This document shows, one piece after another, positions 6,090-14,422 of a DNA stretch of 21,329 nt; the first letter of the stretch is position 1, and each line of letters starts with the position of its first letter. The notes below the pieces were generated by a model. It did no database searches, was not told the DNA's origin, and saw nothing but the letters and a program-made list of their open reading frames with translations. A program made the translations under genes and the position numbers. The DNA is taken from contig CAZXVH010000094.1 in the NCBI GenBank assembly GCA_964643965.1, positions 1-21,329 on the forward strand, read 5' to 3'. The stretch comes from GCA-2746795 sp964643965. GTDB taxonomy: Bacteria > Chloroflexota > Anaerolineae > Promineifilales > Promineifilaceae.

Positions 6090-6800
6090 TTAGCGTAAAA
6101 GTGGTGAGGGCGCAAAGGGTTCGGTAAACTGCCGCCACCACGCCTTGAGATCGCGCATACCCTGGCTGTTAAGCTTGTGGCCGGTGTCGTATTCATGGTA
6201 GGCGAGGTTTGCGCCGGCCGCTTCTAAGGTATGGGCGCAGGTTTGGGCATGGGCATAGGGGATGAGCGGGTCTTGTTTGCCCACCGCCATGAAGATAGGC
6301 AGATCCCGCAGAACGGCCGTTTCTGCCACATCCCCACATTCCCCCGGCACAAAACCGACCAGTCCGGCGATGCCTTGCACCAATCCTGGCGAGCGCAGAG
6401 CGGTGGCGTAGGCGGTGGCCGCGCCCTGGCTGAAGCCCATCAGGTAAATGCGTGCCGGGTCGGCTTCGTATAAAGTGGGTAGGGCCTGGATGAAACGAAT
6501 AACGGCCGTTACTGCTTCCTCAAACTGCGCCAGCGTCGGCCATTCATCATGGCCGCGTGGCCGCCAATCATACCCACCCTCCGGGTCGATCCGGATGCCG
6601 CGTGGAGCCACTACCAACCAGTTGGGCGGCAAAGCAGGGGCGAAGACCCACATCACATCTTCCGTGCCCGCCCGGCCGTGCAGCATCACCACTGTAGGAA
6701 AAGGGCCAGCCCCCGATGGCTGCCTGACGCGGTGAATGAGGCCGGCTTGTTGAATGACATTAACAGTGTTGACGAGTTTAGGTAGGGTGGATTCTGGCAT
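6090..6800 (-). CDS. Alpha/beta hydrolase, phospholipase/carboxylesterase type
   Basis: The 236-residue protein has PTVVMLHGRAGTEDVM (oxyanion region, about 36-50), the nucleophile elbow GFSQGA (Ser124), an acid in GKQDPLIP (Asp177) and His208 in YDTGHKL. The order and spacing fit the Abhydrolase_2/carboxylesterase family (PF02230), which hydrolyses small carboxylic or thioesters. No signal peptide is seen, so it is probably cytosolic. The substrate is unknown. Only a weak ribosome binding site precedes the ATG at 6800. It is the first gene of a likely two-gene unit with the SRAP gene. Two AACGGCCGTT copies lie inside (6312, 6501), both read T-A-V. Confidence 0.85.
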   Translation of the reverse strand: MPESTLPKLVNTVNVIQQAGLIHRVRQPSGAGPFPTVVMLHGRAGTEDVMWVFAPALPPNWLVVAPRGIRIDPEGGYDWRPRGHDEWPTLAQFEEAVTAVIRFIQALPTLYEADPARIYLMGFSQGAATAYATALRSPGLVQGIAGLVGFVPGECGDVAETAVLRDLPIFMAVGKQDPLIPYAHAQTCAHTLEAAGANLAYHEYDTGHKLNSQGMRDLKAWWRQFTEPFAPSPLLR

Positions 6801-6831
6801 AGTTACTTATTCGTTCCCTTGACAAATTGGC

Positions 6832-6875
6832 AAAAAAATGAGGTGGAAAAGTAACGGGCGTTACTTTTACCACCT
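6832..6875 (-). terminator. Rho-independent terminator of the kelch gene
   Basis: The arms at 6840-6856 and 6858-6875 form a stem of about 17 bp (GAGGTGG...CCACCTC) with one bulge and a minimal loop. On the minus strand the stem is followed by ATTTTTTTG (A-run 6832-6838 on the + strand). It lies about 160 bases past the kelch stop and only 40 bases before the downstream hydrolase start, separating the two minus-strand units. Confidence 0.85.
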
Positions 6876-6949
6876 CTGGGGGGGGAGCCAAAAACAGTAT
6901 ATCATCCAATCTAAATATCGTCAAATACCAATTTCTGCCTGAAAAGCAT

Positions 6950-7020
6950 ACAAAAGCTTGCCAGGCTTTTGTACACTAGAACATGTTTGCCCAACGGCCG
7001 TTTCCCGCCAGGCAAACATG
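6950..7020. repeat. Two hairpins after the kelch gene, one with the palindrome in its loop
   Basis: ACAAAAGC (6950-6957) pairs with GCTTTTGT (6965-6972). CATGTTTGCC (6982-6991) pairs perfectly with GGCAAACATG (7011-7020), and its loop holds AACGGCCGTT (6993-7002), itself able to fold. Both lie between the kelch stop and its T-run terminator. They may protect the 3' end of the mRNA or pause transcription. No T-run is adjacent to either. Confidence 0.6.
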
Positions 7021-7032
7021 CTTCTGTTCCTC

Positions 7033-9006
7033 TTACTTCAGGATAGATGGCAGGTAGACAAACCGCTGGCAGGAAATTTCTAGCGTTTCCGCACTGTTTT
7101 CATACGTGCCGTTCCAACCGCCAGCTTTTAGCGCCATCCCATCGCCAAAGGCTGCGCCCAGCGTACGTACGCCCACATTCATATTGGGGCCTGGTCGCCA
7201 TCTGAAGCCATCAAAGTATTCGGTGCTGGTTTCATAACTACCCCAACCGCCGCCTACCGCCCAGATGTTACGGCCGTCATAAAAAGCACTGGCGGCGCCC
7301 CGACCCGTGTCCATAATGGGCGCATCTGTCCAGACGCCGGTGGCCGGGTCATAACGCTGTACCGTGATGAGATTGCTGGTAGTGCCGCCCATCACATAAA
7401 TGTAGGTACCGTCGGAAGCGGCCGCCGGATAATTAACGGCCGTTAACAGTGGCGCCCCACTTGTCCAACTATTCGCAGCAATGTCATAGATATAATGGGT
7501 GAACCCGGCCAATCCAGCGCTATCGCCCCCTAATACATGAAGTTTATTATCGTGTAATACCACAGCGTGACCGTAATTCTTGGCGGGCATCGCCGTCAGC
7601 GTGATGACTGTGTTATTTTGAATGTCGTACCGCTGTAAATCTGCAACGCCAGTTGAGCCGGTATAGCCGCCCGGCACGTAAACATAGTTTCCTACCGCCA
7701 CCGCGCCGGTATTGGCGACCCCGGTTGACAAGTTTGCTTTAACGGTCCAGGTATCGGTGTTTGGATTGTATTCTTCAATGGGGAGGTTACGATTAGCGCC
7801 GCTGCCTTCACCCCCAAGCAAATAGAAACGGCCGTTAGTGGCAGCATAAGCCAGGGCGGGGCGGGAACGGGGCGTATTGAGGGGCGCGACATCCTGCCAT
7901 GCGCCAATGGTGCAGGTAGGCGGCGGCGGCGGCGGGGCGCAATTTATGGGTAAGATTTCGGCGGCATCTTCAAAGCCACCATTCCAGCCGGCGGCCTTGA
8001 GCGCGATTCCGCCGCCAAACGCCGCGCCTGTTGTGCGCACACCGGTGTTCATAACCGGGCCAGTCTGCCACTGGATGCCATCCCAATATTCAGTGCTTGT
8101 CAGGTAACTGCTCCAGCCTCCACCGGCCACCCAGACGTTGCGTCCATCAAAAAAGCCGGCGGGACCGCCGCGCCCCACAGCCAGATCGGGGATCAGCGTC
8201 CATTTATCGGTATGGGGATTATAACGCTGCACGGTGGCTTCATTGGTGGTGTCACCACCGATGACAAAGATGTAGTAGCCATCGGTGACGGCCGCAGCGT
8301 ACTCGACAGGGACGGGCAGAGTGGCGCCAGTTTGCCAACTGTTACTCCCCACATCATAAATGTGATTGGTGGCTACGACTGAGCCTGTGACGTTGCCGCC
8401 CAGGGCATACACTTTGTTGTCCAACGCCACCACCGCGTGCGCGCTGAGGGGAGTGGGCAAAGGAGTCAGGTAAGTCAGCGTGTTGGCGACGATGTTATAG
8501 CGCTGCATGGTGGCTACAGCGCCGCTGCTCGTATAACCACCAGGAAGATAGATGTATTGACCGATAGCGGCGGCGCCGGTATTGGTTACGTCAGTCAATA
8601 AATATGTTTTATCAGACCAGGCGTCGGCCACCGGATTATATTCTTCGATGGGTATGTGACGGTTGTGGACTGGATTTTCACCGCCGAGCATGTAGAAACG
8701 GCCGTTGAACGGAGCATAGGTCAGCGCGGGGCGTGAACGAGTCGTATTCACCGGCGAAACCGTTTGCCAACTACCAATGGTACAGGCGTCATTGACAGTG
8801 GCGGGCGCTTCAGCAGCAGCGTGAGCCATTTCCATTTGATCCAGAAGCGCCTGGCGCTCTTCCGGGGGTAATTCTTGGCCGCTATCTGTGTCTGTGCTGC
8901 TGCCTGATTGGGCCGTAACCGGTATGAACTGGACTGCCCAGAGGCAGAGGAGTAACACAACGGCCGTTAGAATACCAATGAGTTTCATGCTTGTTTTTGA
9001 CTGCAT
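7033..9006 (-). CDS. Secreted double kelch-propeller protein
   Basis: The 657-residue protein has a signal peptide (hydrophobic core about 8-25, ending near VTAQSG) and an acidic linker. Two homologous kelch units follow: residues 75-356 (CTIGSW...PINC) and 365-646 (CTIGAW...EISC). They are offset by 290 residues and joined by a proline run. Each unit is 282 residues, which fits six kelch blades of about 47, and each begins and ends with a Cys that could close the propeller by a disulfide. Repeated signatures are GRFYxLGGE, YNPxxDxW, YxxPGGYT and FDGRNxWxxGGGW. The C-terminus ends RFVYLPSILK. The ATG follows an AGGAAAGGTG binding site. The ligand is unknown; binding or adhesion at the cell surface is inference. 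Four AACGGCCGTT copies lie inside. Confidence 0.9.
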   Translation of the reverse strand: MQSKTSMKLIGILTAVVLLLCLWAVQFIPVTAQSGSSTDTDSGQELPPEERQALLDQMEMAHAAAEAPATVNDACTIGSWQTVSPVNTTRSRPALTYAPFNGRFYMLGGENPVHNRHIPIEEYNPVADAWSDKTYLLTDVTNTGAAAIGQYIYLPGGYTSSGAVATMQRYNIVANTLTYLTPLPTPLSAHAVVALDNKVYALGGNVTGSVVATNHIYDVGSNSWQTGATLPVPVEYAAAVTDGYYIFVIGGDTTNEATVQRYNPHTDKWTLIPDLAVGRGGPAGFFDGRNVWVAGGGWSSYLTSTEYWDGIQWQTGPVMNTGVRTTGAAFGGGIALKAAGWNGGFEDAAEILPINCAPPPPPPTCTIGAWQDVAPLNTPRSRPALAYAATNGRFYLLGGEGSGANRNLPIEEYNPNTDTWTVKANLSTGVANTGAVAVGNYVYVPGGYTGSTGVADLQRYDIQNNTVITLTAMPAKNYGHAVVLHDNKLHVLGGDSAGLAGFTHYIYDIAANSWTSGAPLLTAVNYPAAASDGTYIYVMGGTTSNLITVQRYDPATGVWTDAPIMDTGRGAASAFYDGRNIWAVGGGWGSYETSTEYFDGFRWRPGPNMNVGVRTLGAAFGDGMALKAGGWNGTYENSAETLEISCQRFVYLPSILK

Positions 9007-9421
9007 ATTTCACCTTTCCTTGAATAAAAATGGGCCAATCAAGACAGCGTTCTGCCATGATCGGCGAATTGATTAAAAGAGGGGAATCACACACCTTACC
9101 GGGATCGCTGCGTGAATGAAGAGACGTAAGGACTTATAGTCTAAGGGAACACACGATTATTTGCAATTATGCTCACAATAGCATGATGCCTGGCGTGTGC
9201 ACAGAAAATAGTGACGGTGAGCCATGCTATCTCTCCATTACAATTAACGGTTGTAAAGCTGGCTGTCTGACATATACTTCATAAAATCAGGTTTAAGCGT
9301 TTACCAACCAGATTCTTGTACAGAGAACAAGAAGATCGTCCGCAGATGACGCAGATTTTTCCCTCAATCTGCCGCCATCAGCGCCATAAACCTATCAGGT
9401 CTTACTGGGCAACTGGAAAGA
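9007..9421. other. Divergent intergenic region between the kelch and exporter genes
   Basis: This is the longest gene-free stretch. It should hold the promoters of both flanking genes. I see a possible + strand promoter (9251-9278), a separated inverted repeat ATAGCATG (9178-9185) / CATGCTAT (9223-9230), a small hairpin TTCTTGT / ACAAGAA (9313-9333), and a tandem CGCAGAT-GA-CGCAGAT at 9339-9354. I found no open frame or RNA gene I would defend. Confidence 0.6.
9251..9278 (+). promoter_or_regulatory. Candidate sigma70-type promoter for the exporter operon
   Basis: TTGTAA (9251-9256) and TATACT (9273-9278) are separated by 16 bases. The predicted leader to the ATG at 9422 would be about 135 bases. 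Sequence match only. Confidence 0.35.
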
Positions 9422-10231
9422 ATGATGAATGAAGTATATGAAAACGGGATGGGCAAACGGCCGTTATCCCATGCAGAATTAACCGACATCATCGACCTCT
9501 GTCTGTGGACCGGGCAAATGCTGCTGCAATGTGGCACGAACAGCTTTCGCGTGGAAGAAAGCGTGCATCGCATGGGCACTGGCCTGGGCTGCGATTGGCT
9601 GGACATCATCGTGCGCACCGAATCGGTGACGGTGACGGCTTCCAGCGGCGGTGAATTCCGCACTAAGACGCGGCGGGTGATGCACCTGGGCGTCAACATG
9701 GAGCGCATGGTCGCCATTAACTCGTTGAGCCGGAAGATTGAGCGAGGGGAAGTTGACCGCTTTGAGGCCAGACAAAGCTTGATCCAAATCAGCACAGCGG
9801 CGGGCAACTACAACCGTTGGGTGATTGTGGGTATGGTGGGCCTGGCGTGTGGCGCGTTCAGCCAGCTTTTTGGCGGCGACTGGTTGGTATTGATGATTAC
9901 CGTTTTGGCGGCCAGTGTGGCTATGTTTGTGCGACAGGAAATGCATAAACGGCATTTCAATCCGTTTATTATCACCACTGTTTGTGCATTGGTGGCCGGG
10001 CTGATTGCCAGTTTGTCCGGTTTGATTCAGGGGACTATATTGTCAGAAGCGGCCATGACCGCTTCGGTGCTGCTGCTGGTTCCTGGCGTACCTTTGATTA
10101 ACTCGACCCATGATTTTTTGCGTGGCTACATGAGCAACGGCATTACGCGGGGGGCGCTGGGGCTGATCATTTCGTTGTGTATCGCCCTGGGCTTGATGGT
10201 GGCGATTGCGTTGACAGGCGTGGGCATATGA
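9422..10231 (+). CDS. ThrE-type exporter, large subunit (DUF1212/YjjP-like)
   Basis: The 269-residue protein has a cytosolic N-terminal region (LCLWTGQMLLQCGTNSFRVEESV, RTESVTVT, MERMVAINSLSRKIERGE) and then about five membrane helices between residue 138 and the end, including LLLVPGVPLINSTHDFLRG. This is the ThrE/DUF1212 family (PF06738). E. coli YjjP, partner of YjjB in succinate export, and Corynebacterium ThrE, a threonine/serine exporter in which both halves are fused, belong here. The substrate is not deducible. ATG at 9422 is preceded by GGAAAG. It overlaps the next gene by four bases, as expected for a two-component transporter made in equal amounts. Confidence 0.88.
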   Translation: MMNEVYENGMGKRPLSHAELTDIIDLCLWTGQMLLQCGTNSFRVEESVHRMGTGLGCDWLDIIVRTESVTVTASSGGEFRTKTRRVMHLGVNMERMVAINSLSRKIERGEVDRFEARQSLIQISTAAGNYNRWVIVGMVGLACGAFSQLFGGDWLVLMITVLAASVAMFVRQEMHKRHFNPFIITTVCALVAGLIASLSGLIQGTILSEAAMTASVLLLVPGVPLINSTHDFLRGYMSNGITRGALGLIISLCIALGLMVAIALTGVGI

Positions 10232-10716
10232 CCGCTGAGATGTGGCTGTTTGTGTTGGGTGATGCCTTTTGGTCGGCGGTGGCGGCGGTGGGGTTTGCTA
10301 TTTTGTTTAATGTGCCACGCTATTCGCTGCCCGCCTGTGCTTTAACGGGCGCTTTGGGTCACGCTTTTCGGGCGGCGTTAATTATATCGTTTGGTCTGCC
10401 TGTTGAGGCGGCGACGCTGTTGGCGGGCACGGCCGTTGGTTTTTTGGGTGAGCTATTTGCCCGCCATTATCATATTCCCCGGCTCATTTTTGTGGTTCCC
10501 GGCGTGATTCCCATGGTTCCTGGCGTTTTTGCTTACCGTACCATGCTGGGCATTTTTGAATTGGCAGGGGTAGCAAATTTAACGGCCGTTGCGAGCGCAG
10601 AAGTGCTGCTGCAAACGGCCGTCTACGCCATTCGCACCGGTTTGATTTTAGCGGGTCTCTCATTTGGCATTATTGCGCCCAATTTGTTGTTCAGGCGGCA
10701 GCGGCCGGTGATTTAA
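10228..10716 (+). CDS. ThrE-type exporter, small subunit (YjjB/ThrE_2-like)
   Basis: The ATG at 10228 overlaps the preceding stop in ATGA, a typical translational coupling, so I prefer it over an in-frame start at 10177. The 162-residue product is almost entirely membrane helices (about four or five), with LPACALTGALGHAFRAALI, LAGTAVGFLGELFARHY and the signature VVPGVIPMVPGVFAYRTML. It matches ThrE_2/YjjB (PF12821), the partner of the upstream DUF1212 subunit. Together they should form one small-organic-acid or amino-acid exporter in the cytoplasmic membrane. Contains AACGGCCGTT (10581, read T-A-V) and a nine-base partial copy at 10613. Confidence 0.88.
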   Translation: MTAEMWLFVLGDAFWSAVAAVGFAILFNVPRYSLPACALTGALGHAFRAALIISFGLPVEAATLLAGTAVGFLGELFARHYHIPRLIFVVPGVIPMVPGVFAYRTMLGIFELAGVANLTAVASAEVLLQTAVYAIRTGLILAGLSFGIIAPNLLFRRQRPVI

Positions 10717-10761
10717 GAGAGAGGGCGGACAAAACCACTGAATTGTGGCAAAATTCAGGCC

Positions 10762-12090
10762 ATGCGTTGGCAAGCATGGTGGTCTCGGCGACAGGGGAAG
10801 CGATCTGTTCCGGTAGAAATACAGATTCACTTTAAGCTGCCGCTGTTCTTGCTGGGGATAGTGTTGGTAACGGCCGTTTTCCTGCCAGATCGCGCCTGGA
10901 ACACTTTACTCATCGGTGTGGGCGGCCTCTTCCTTATTGCCTTTCTTTGGACTTATTCCCTGGCTAAAAACCTGCATATCAGCCGCAAACTGCGCTTTGG
11001 CTGGGTCTCCATCGGCGACCGGTTGAGCGAAGCGTTTGAGTTGAGAAATAGCAGCTTCATCCCCGCCCTGTGGGTAGAAATCAACGACGAATCCACCGTG
11101 CCCGGCTATGACGCCTCAATCGTACAAAGCGTGGGCGCTGCCAGCCAGATGAGTTGGCGGCGCTCCGCCGTCTGCCTGCGCCGCGGCCAATACCTCATCG
11201 GTCCGTGGTCGTTGCGCTGCGGCGATCCCTTTGGCATTTTTAGCGCCACCCGCCGTTTTCTGGAGACCACCGAAATCATCATCCATCCCCCTATTCATAG
11301 CAAGCTGCCCATTCCCCTGCCTTCCGGTAAATCGGCGGGGCGGGCCAGGGCCAGGCAGCGGGCTGTGCAAGCCACCATCAACGCCGCCACCGTGCGTGAA
11401 TACCAGCCCGGCGATCCTTTCCGCTGGATTCATTGGCGCAGCACAGCTCACCAGGACAAACTGGCCGTGCGTGAATTTGACCTGGATGCCGCCGGCGACT
11501 TCTGGTTGGTACTCGACCTGGAGAAGTCCGTGCAGTTGGCCGAGGGACCGGCCGGTACCGAGGAACATGCCGTGCTGTTGGCTGCGTCCATGGCCGCCCA
11601 GGCCATCCGCCTGGTGCGTAACACCGGTATAGCTGCCTACGGCCGCATCCCACACATCATCCATCCCGGCGTGGGCGAAGGGCAATTGTGGCAAATCTTG
11701 CGCGTGTTGGCCCTGGTCAACGCCGATGGCGCTATACCGTTAACCACCGCCTTGCGAGATGTAGCGCAGGCCGCCAGACCGGGCAGCACCGCCTTGATCG
11801 TGACGCCAAACGGCGCGGCTGATTGGCTGCCCAGCTTGATGACGCTGGCAAAACGAGGCGTCCAGGGGCATGTGGTTTTGCTCGACCGCCCCAGTTTTGG
11901 CGGCGAAGGCAATTCAGAGGGATTGCGCGACGCCATCCAACACCTGGGCTTTGCCGCTCAAATCATCCGGCAAGGAGAGATTGGCGTCCCTGCGGTGGCG
12001 CAAAAACGACGCGGATTCTGGGAGTTTCAGGTGACGCCAATGGGACGAGCGATCATTGTGCAAAACCCCTTGGAGGATGAGGAGCGCTAA
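10762..12090 (+). CDS. DUF58 domain membrane-anchored protein
   Basis: The 442-residue protein has two hydrophobic segments near the N-terminus (about 25-41 and 47-66), a beta-rich region with RRGQYLIGPWSLRCGDPFGIF (about 140-160), and the DUF58 core YQPGDPFRWIHWRSTAHQDKLAVREFD (about 214-240). A von Willebrand A-like strand LVLDLEKS follows, with an incomplete metal site (Asp252, Ser256). DUF58 proteins typically act beside MoxR ATPases and transglutaminase-like membrane proteins in envelope-related systems of unclear mechanism. Here the transglutaminase follows directly but no MoxR gene is visible. The start lacks a strong binding site. The stop overlaps ATG in TAATG at the beginning of a tandem repeat. 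Confidence 0.9.
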   Translation: MRWQAWWSRRQGKRSVPVEIQIHFKLPLFLLGIVLVTAVFLPDRAWNTLLIGVGGLFLIAFLWTYSLAKNLHISRKLRFGWVSIGDRLSEAFELRNSSFIPALWVEINDESTVPGYDASIVQSVGAASQMSWRRSAVCLRRGQYLIGPWSLRCGDPFGIFSATRRFLETTEIIIHPPIHSKLPIPLPSGKSAGRARARQRAVQATINAATVREYQPGDPFRWIHWRSTAHQDKLAVREFDLDAAGDFWLVLDLEKSVQLAEGPAGTEEHAVLLAASMAAQAIRLVRNTGIAAYGRIPHIIHPGVGEGQLWQILRVLALVNADGAIPLTTALRDVAQAARPGSTALIVTPNGAADWLPSLMTLAKRGVQGHVVLLDRPSFGGEGNSEGLRDAIQHLGFAAQIIRQGEIGVPAVAQKRRGFWEFQVTPMGRAIIVQNPLEDEER

Positions 12091-12152
12091 TGGGCGCTGA
12101 CGCGAATGGGCGCTGACGCGAATGGGCGCTGACGCGAATGGACGCTGATCTG
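12089..12152 (+). repeat. 16-bp tandem repeat with overlapping micro-ORFs over the transglutaminase start
   Basis: The unit AATGGGCGCTGACGCG occurs three times exactly (12089-12136), and a fourth diverged unit (12 of 16) carries the transglutaminase start. Each exact unit has an ATG (12090, 12106, 12122) opening an identical 8-codon frame, MGADANGR, ending in TGA at 12116, 12132 and 12148. Each stop lies just past the next ATG. The only strong ribosome binding site (GGAGGATGAGGAG, 12072-12084) serves the first ATG. This looks like a coupling or reinitiation leader between the two genes. Confidence 0.9.
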
Positions 12153-14420
12153 TTTTGGTGGGCGACGAAGCGGTTTCGGCCACGAGAGGGGTGGCTTTCA
12201 TTGGCGCTGCTTATCGCCGCCCTGGCTGTTATGACCGGCGCAATTCTGGAAGTAAACTGGACGCCGGAAGTGAGTGTGGTGGGGATAACGGCCGTTTCCA
12301 GTTTAATCCTGGTTTATCTGCTGGCAAAAAAAGCACACACTGTTTGGCTGGCCTGGCTGCTGCTCCTGCTGTATGGGCTGCTGATCACCACCATTCGCCT
12401 GGCAAAGTTGTGGCCGCCATTGGCGCTGCTGCGGCAGGGCTTTTGGCCGCTGCGTGAATACTGGCTGCAAAACAGCGCCCTCTTCCTGGATAGAAGCGCC
12501 CGTTGGCTTCTGGCTGTTTCGGCCGGCAATCGCAGCCAGGAAACCATTGTCTTTACCTTTGGCCTGGGGCTGGCCGTCTGGCTGCTAACCGCTTTTGCGG
12601 TGTGGAGCGCCATCCGCTGGCAAAAACCGCTGCCGGGCCTTACCCTGCTGGGCCTGATTTTGGCTCTCAACAGCTTCTTCGGCCTGGCGCCCCTCTGGTA
12701 TCTGGTTGTTTTTGTTGGGCTGACTGCCCTGCTCTCGGCCACCATGAACCTGACGACGCTGGAGCAATCCTGGCAGCAGCGCGGCCTTGATTTTTCTGGT
12801 GAAATTCGCCTTGAACTGCTTGTCTATGCCAGCGTCATTTCCGTGGTCTTGCTCACGATGGCCTGGTCTTTGCCTGGTTTTAGCATCACTAAATTGGTAG
12901 ACGCCTTCCTTTCTCATCCCTGGGTTACAGGAGTGGAGGAGACGCTGGACGAAGCCTTTGGCGGCGTGGAGAAACCCCGTCCCCGGCCGAGGCCACCGGG
13001 CAGTCAGGGCGGTTATGGCGTGATGCCGCGCTCTTATTTGCTGGGCGAGGCGCCAGATTTAACTGAAACTGTGATGATGATTGCCACCCTTACCGATGAA
13101 AATGGTAACCTGGCGTCGCCGGCGCTGATCAGCCGCAGCCATTGGCGGGGGTTGAGCTATGAAATTTATACCGGACATGGCTGGACGCTTTCTGAAGAGC
13201 GGGAAGAGTCGCTGTCTGCCGGTGAAAGGGTGGCGCTGCCAGAGGCCGCTGGCACGGCCGTTTTGGCGCAAACGGTACAATGGCTGCCAGATGAGCGGCT
13301 GCTGCTTTACACCTTTGGTCTGCCGCTGCAATTTGACCAGGATGTGGTTTTGCGCTGGCGGGGGTTGGATGATCTGGTGCGTACCCAAAGTGCAGCCACG
13401 ACTTATCAAGTGACCAGTCGGATTAGTGTGGCTGCCCCGGATGATTTGCGAGAGACGGCCGTTGCTGACATCCCGGCCGTTATCCTCAGCCGCTACACCC
13501 AACTGCCCGATACGCTGCCCCGGCGTATCCCCGATTTGGCGCACACGGTGGCCGGCGATATAGACAATCCTTATGATCAGGCCCGCGCCCTGGAACAATT
13601 TTTGCGCCAATATCCTTACTCGCTGGCGGTGACGCCGCCGCCAGCGGAGGCGGATCCCGTCGATTATTTCCTTTTTGACGCCCAAAGCGGTTACTGCGAC
13701 TATTACGCTTCGGCCATGGTCGTCATGGCTCGCAGTCTTGGTTTGCCGGCCCGCCTGGCCGTCGGTTTTGCCAGTCAGCCGCCGGATGAAAACGGGGTGC
13801 AAACCATCCGCCAGAGCAATGGCCACTCCTGGGCTGAGGTTTACTTTGCTGGCTACGGCTGGATAGAGTTTGAGCCAACGGCCGGGTTTGCCAGCCCGCA
13901 AGACAGCATTTTAGGGCAGGATTGGTTCATCCGCCCCCCGGAAGATTTTATGCCAGAGTTAGGCGAAACCACACCTCTGCCAGCGCGTGATCCGATCCGA
14001 GAGCCTATCGATTGGGTTAAGCTACTCAAGCGAAGTGGGCTGCTGCTGCTTACCGTCTTTGTTTTAGGAAGCATTGTCTTCTGGCAAATTCGGCGGAGGG
14101 AAGCCAGATATGATGTGCCTGTGCTCTTCGGCCAGTTGCAGACGCAAGCCGCCAAATTAGAGCAGCCCATTTGGCCGCATCAAACGCCGGCTGAGTTTAA
14201 CGCCAGTTTGCAAACACATCTGGACAATTTCTACGATCATCCCCGGACACAGCAGCAGGTAGATGTGGTAAAACCATTGGCCGCTCGCCTGACGGCGCTG
14301 TTTAGCGAACATCAATATGCGCCGGAACCAGAAGACCATACGGCTGAAGCGCGAGCCTTGTGGCACAAAATGAAACGGCCGTTTTGGTGGCTGCGTCTGA
14401 GTAAGAGATTGATGAAGTAA
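12138..14420 (+). CDS. TgpA-like membrane transglutaminase (DUF3488-transglutaminase-DUF4129)
   Basis: The 760-residue protein has about six membrane helices in its first 245 residues. An extracytoplasmic region follows, with a transglutaminase core: NPYDQARALEQFLRQYPYS, catalytic Cys520 in QSGYCDYYASAMVVMAR, His563 in NGHSWAEVYF and the acidic position Glu579 in YGWIEFEPT, where many relatives have Asp. A final helix (about 634-650) precedes a cytosolic DUF4129-like tail. The architecture is that of TgpA and its homologues, which are usually paired with DUF58 and MoxR. It probably acts on envelope proteins; the real substrate is unknown. The ATG at 12138 lies in the last unit of the tandem repeat and has no good binding site of its own. 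Two AACGGCCGTT copies lie inside. Confidence 0.9.
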   Translation: MDADLFWWATKRFRPREGWLSLALLIAALAVMTGAILEVNWTPEVSVVGITAVSSLILVYLLAKKAHTVWLAWLLLLLYGLLITTIRLAKLWPPLALLRQGFWPLREYWLQNSALFLDRSARWLLAVSAGNRSQETIVFTFGLGLAVWLLTAFAVWSAIRWQKPLPGLTLLGLILALNSFFGLAPLWYLVVFVGLTALLSATMNLTTLEQSWQQRGLDFSGEIRLELLVYASVISVVLLTMAWSLPGFSITKLVDAFLSHPWVTGVEETLDEAFGGVEKPRPRPRPPGSQGGYGVMPRSYLLGEAPDLTETVMMIATLTDENGNLASPALISRSHWRGLSYEIYTGHGWTLSEEREESLSAGERVALPEAAGTAVLAQTVQWLPDERLLLYTFGLPLQFDQDVVLRWRGLDDLVRTQSAATTYQVTSRISVAAPDDLRETAVADIPAVILSRYTQLPDTLPRRIPDLAHTVAGDIDNPYDQARALEQFLRQYPYSLAVTPPPAEADPVDYFLFDAQSGYCDYYASAMVVMARSLGLPARLAVGFASQPPDENGVQTIRQSNGHSWAEVYFAGYGWIEFEPTAGFASPQDSILGQDWFIRPPEDFMPELGETTPLPARDPIREPIDWVKLLKRSGLLLLTVFVLGSIVFWQIRRREARYDVPVLFGQLQTQAAKLEQPIWPHQTPAEFNASLQTHLDNFYDHPRTQQQVDVVKPLAARLTALFSEHQYAPEPEDHTAEARALWHKMKRPFWWLRLSKRLMK

Positions 14421-14422
14421 TC

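Noticed and set aside
9007..9421. tRNA or small RNA gene in the long intergenic region
   Set aside because: I could not find a clover-leaf with T-loop and acceptor stem, nor a strong promoter-terminator pair; only short inverted repeats.
11116..11694. Minus-strand open frame of 192 codons inside the DUF58 gene
   Set aside because: Antisense to a conserved DUF58 core; no recognisable protein and no binding site.
13059..13901. Minus-strand open frame of 280 codons inside the transglutaminase gene
   Set aside because: Covers the catalytic core on the opposite strand; the residue pattern is not that of a real protein.
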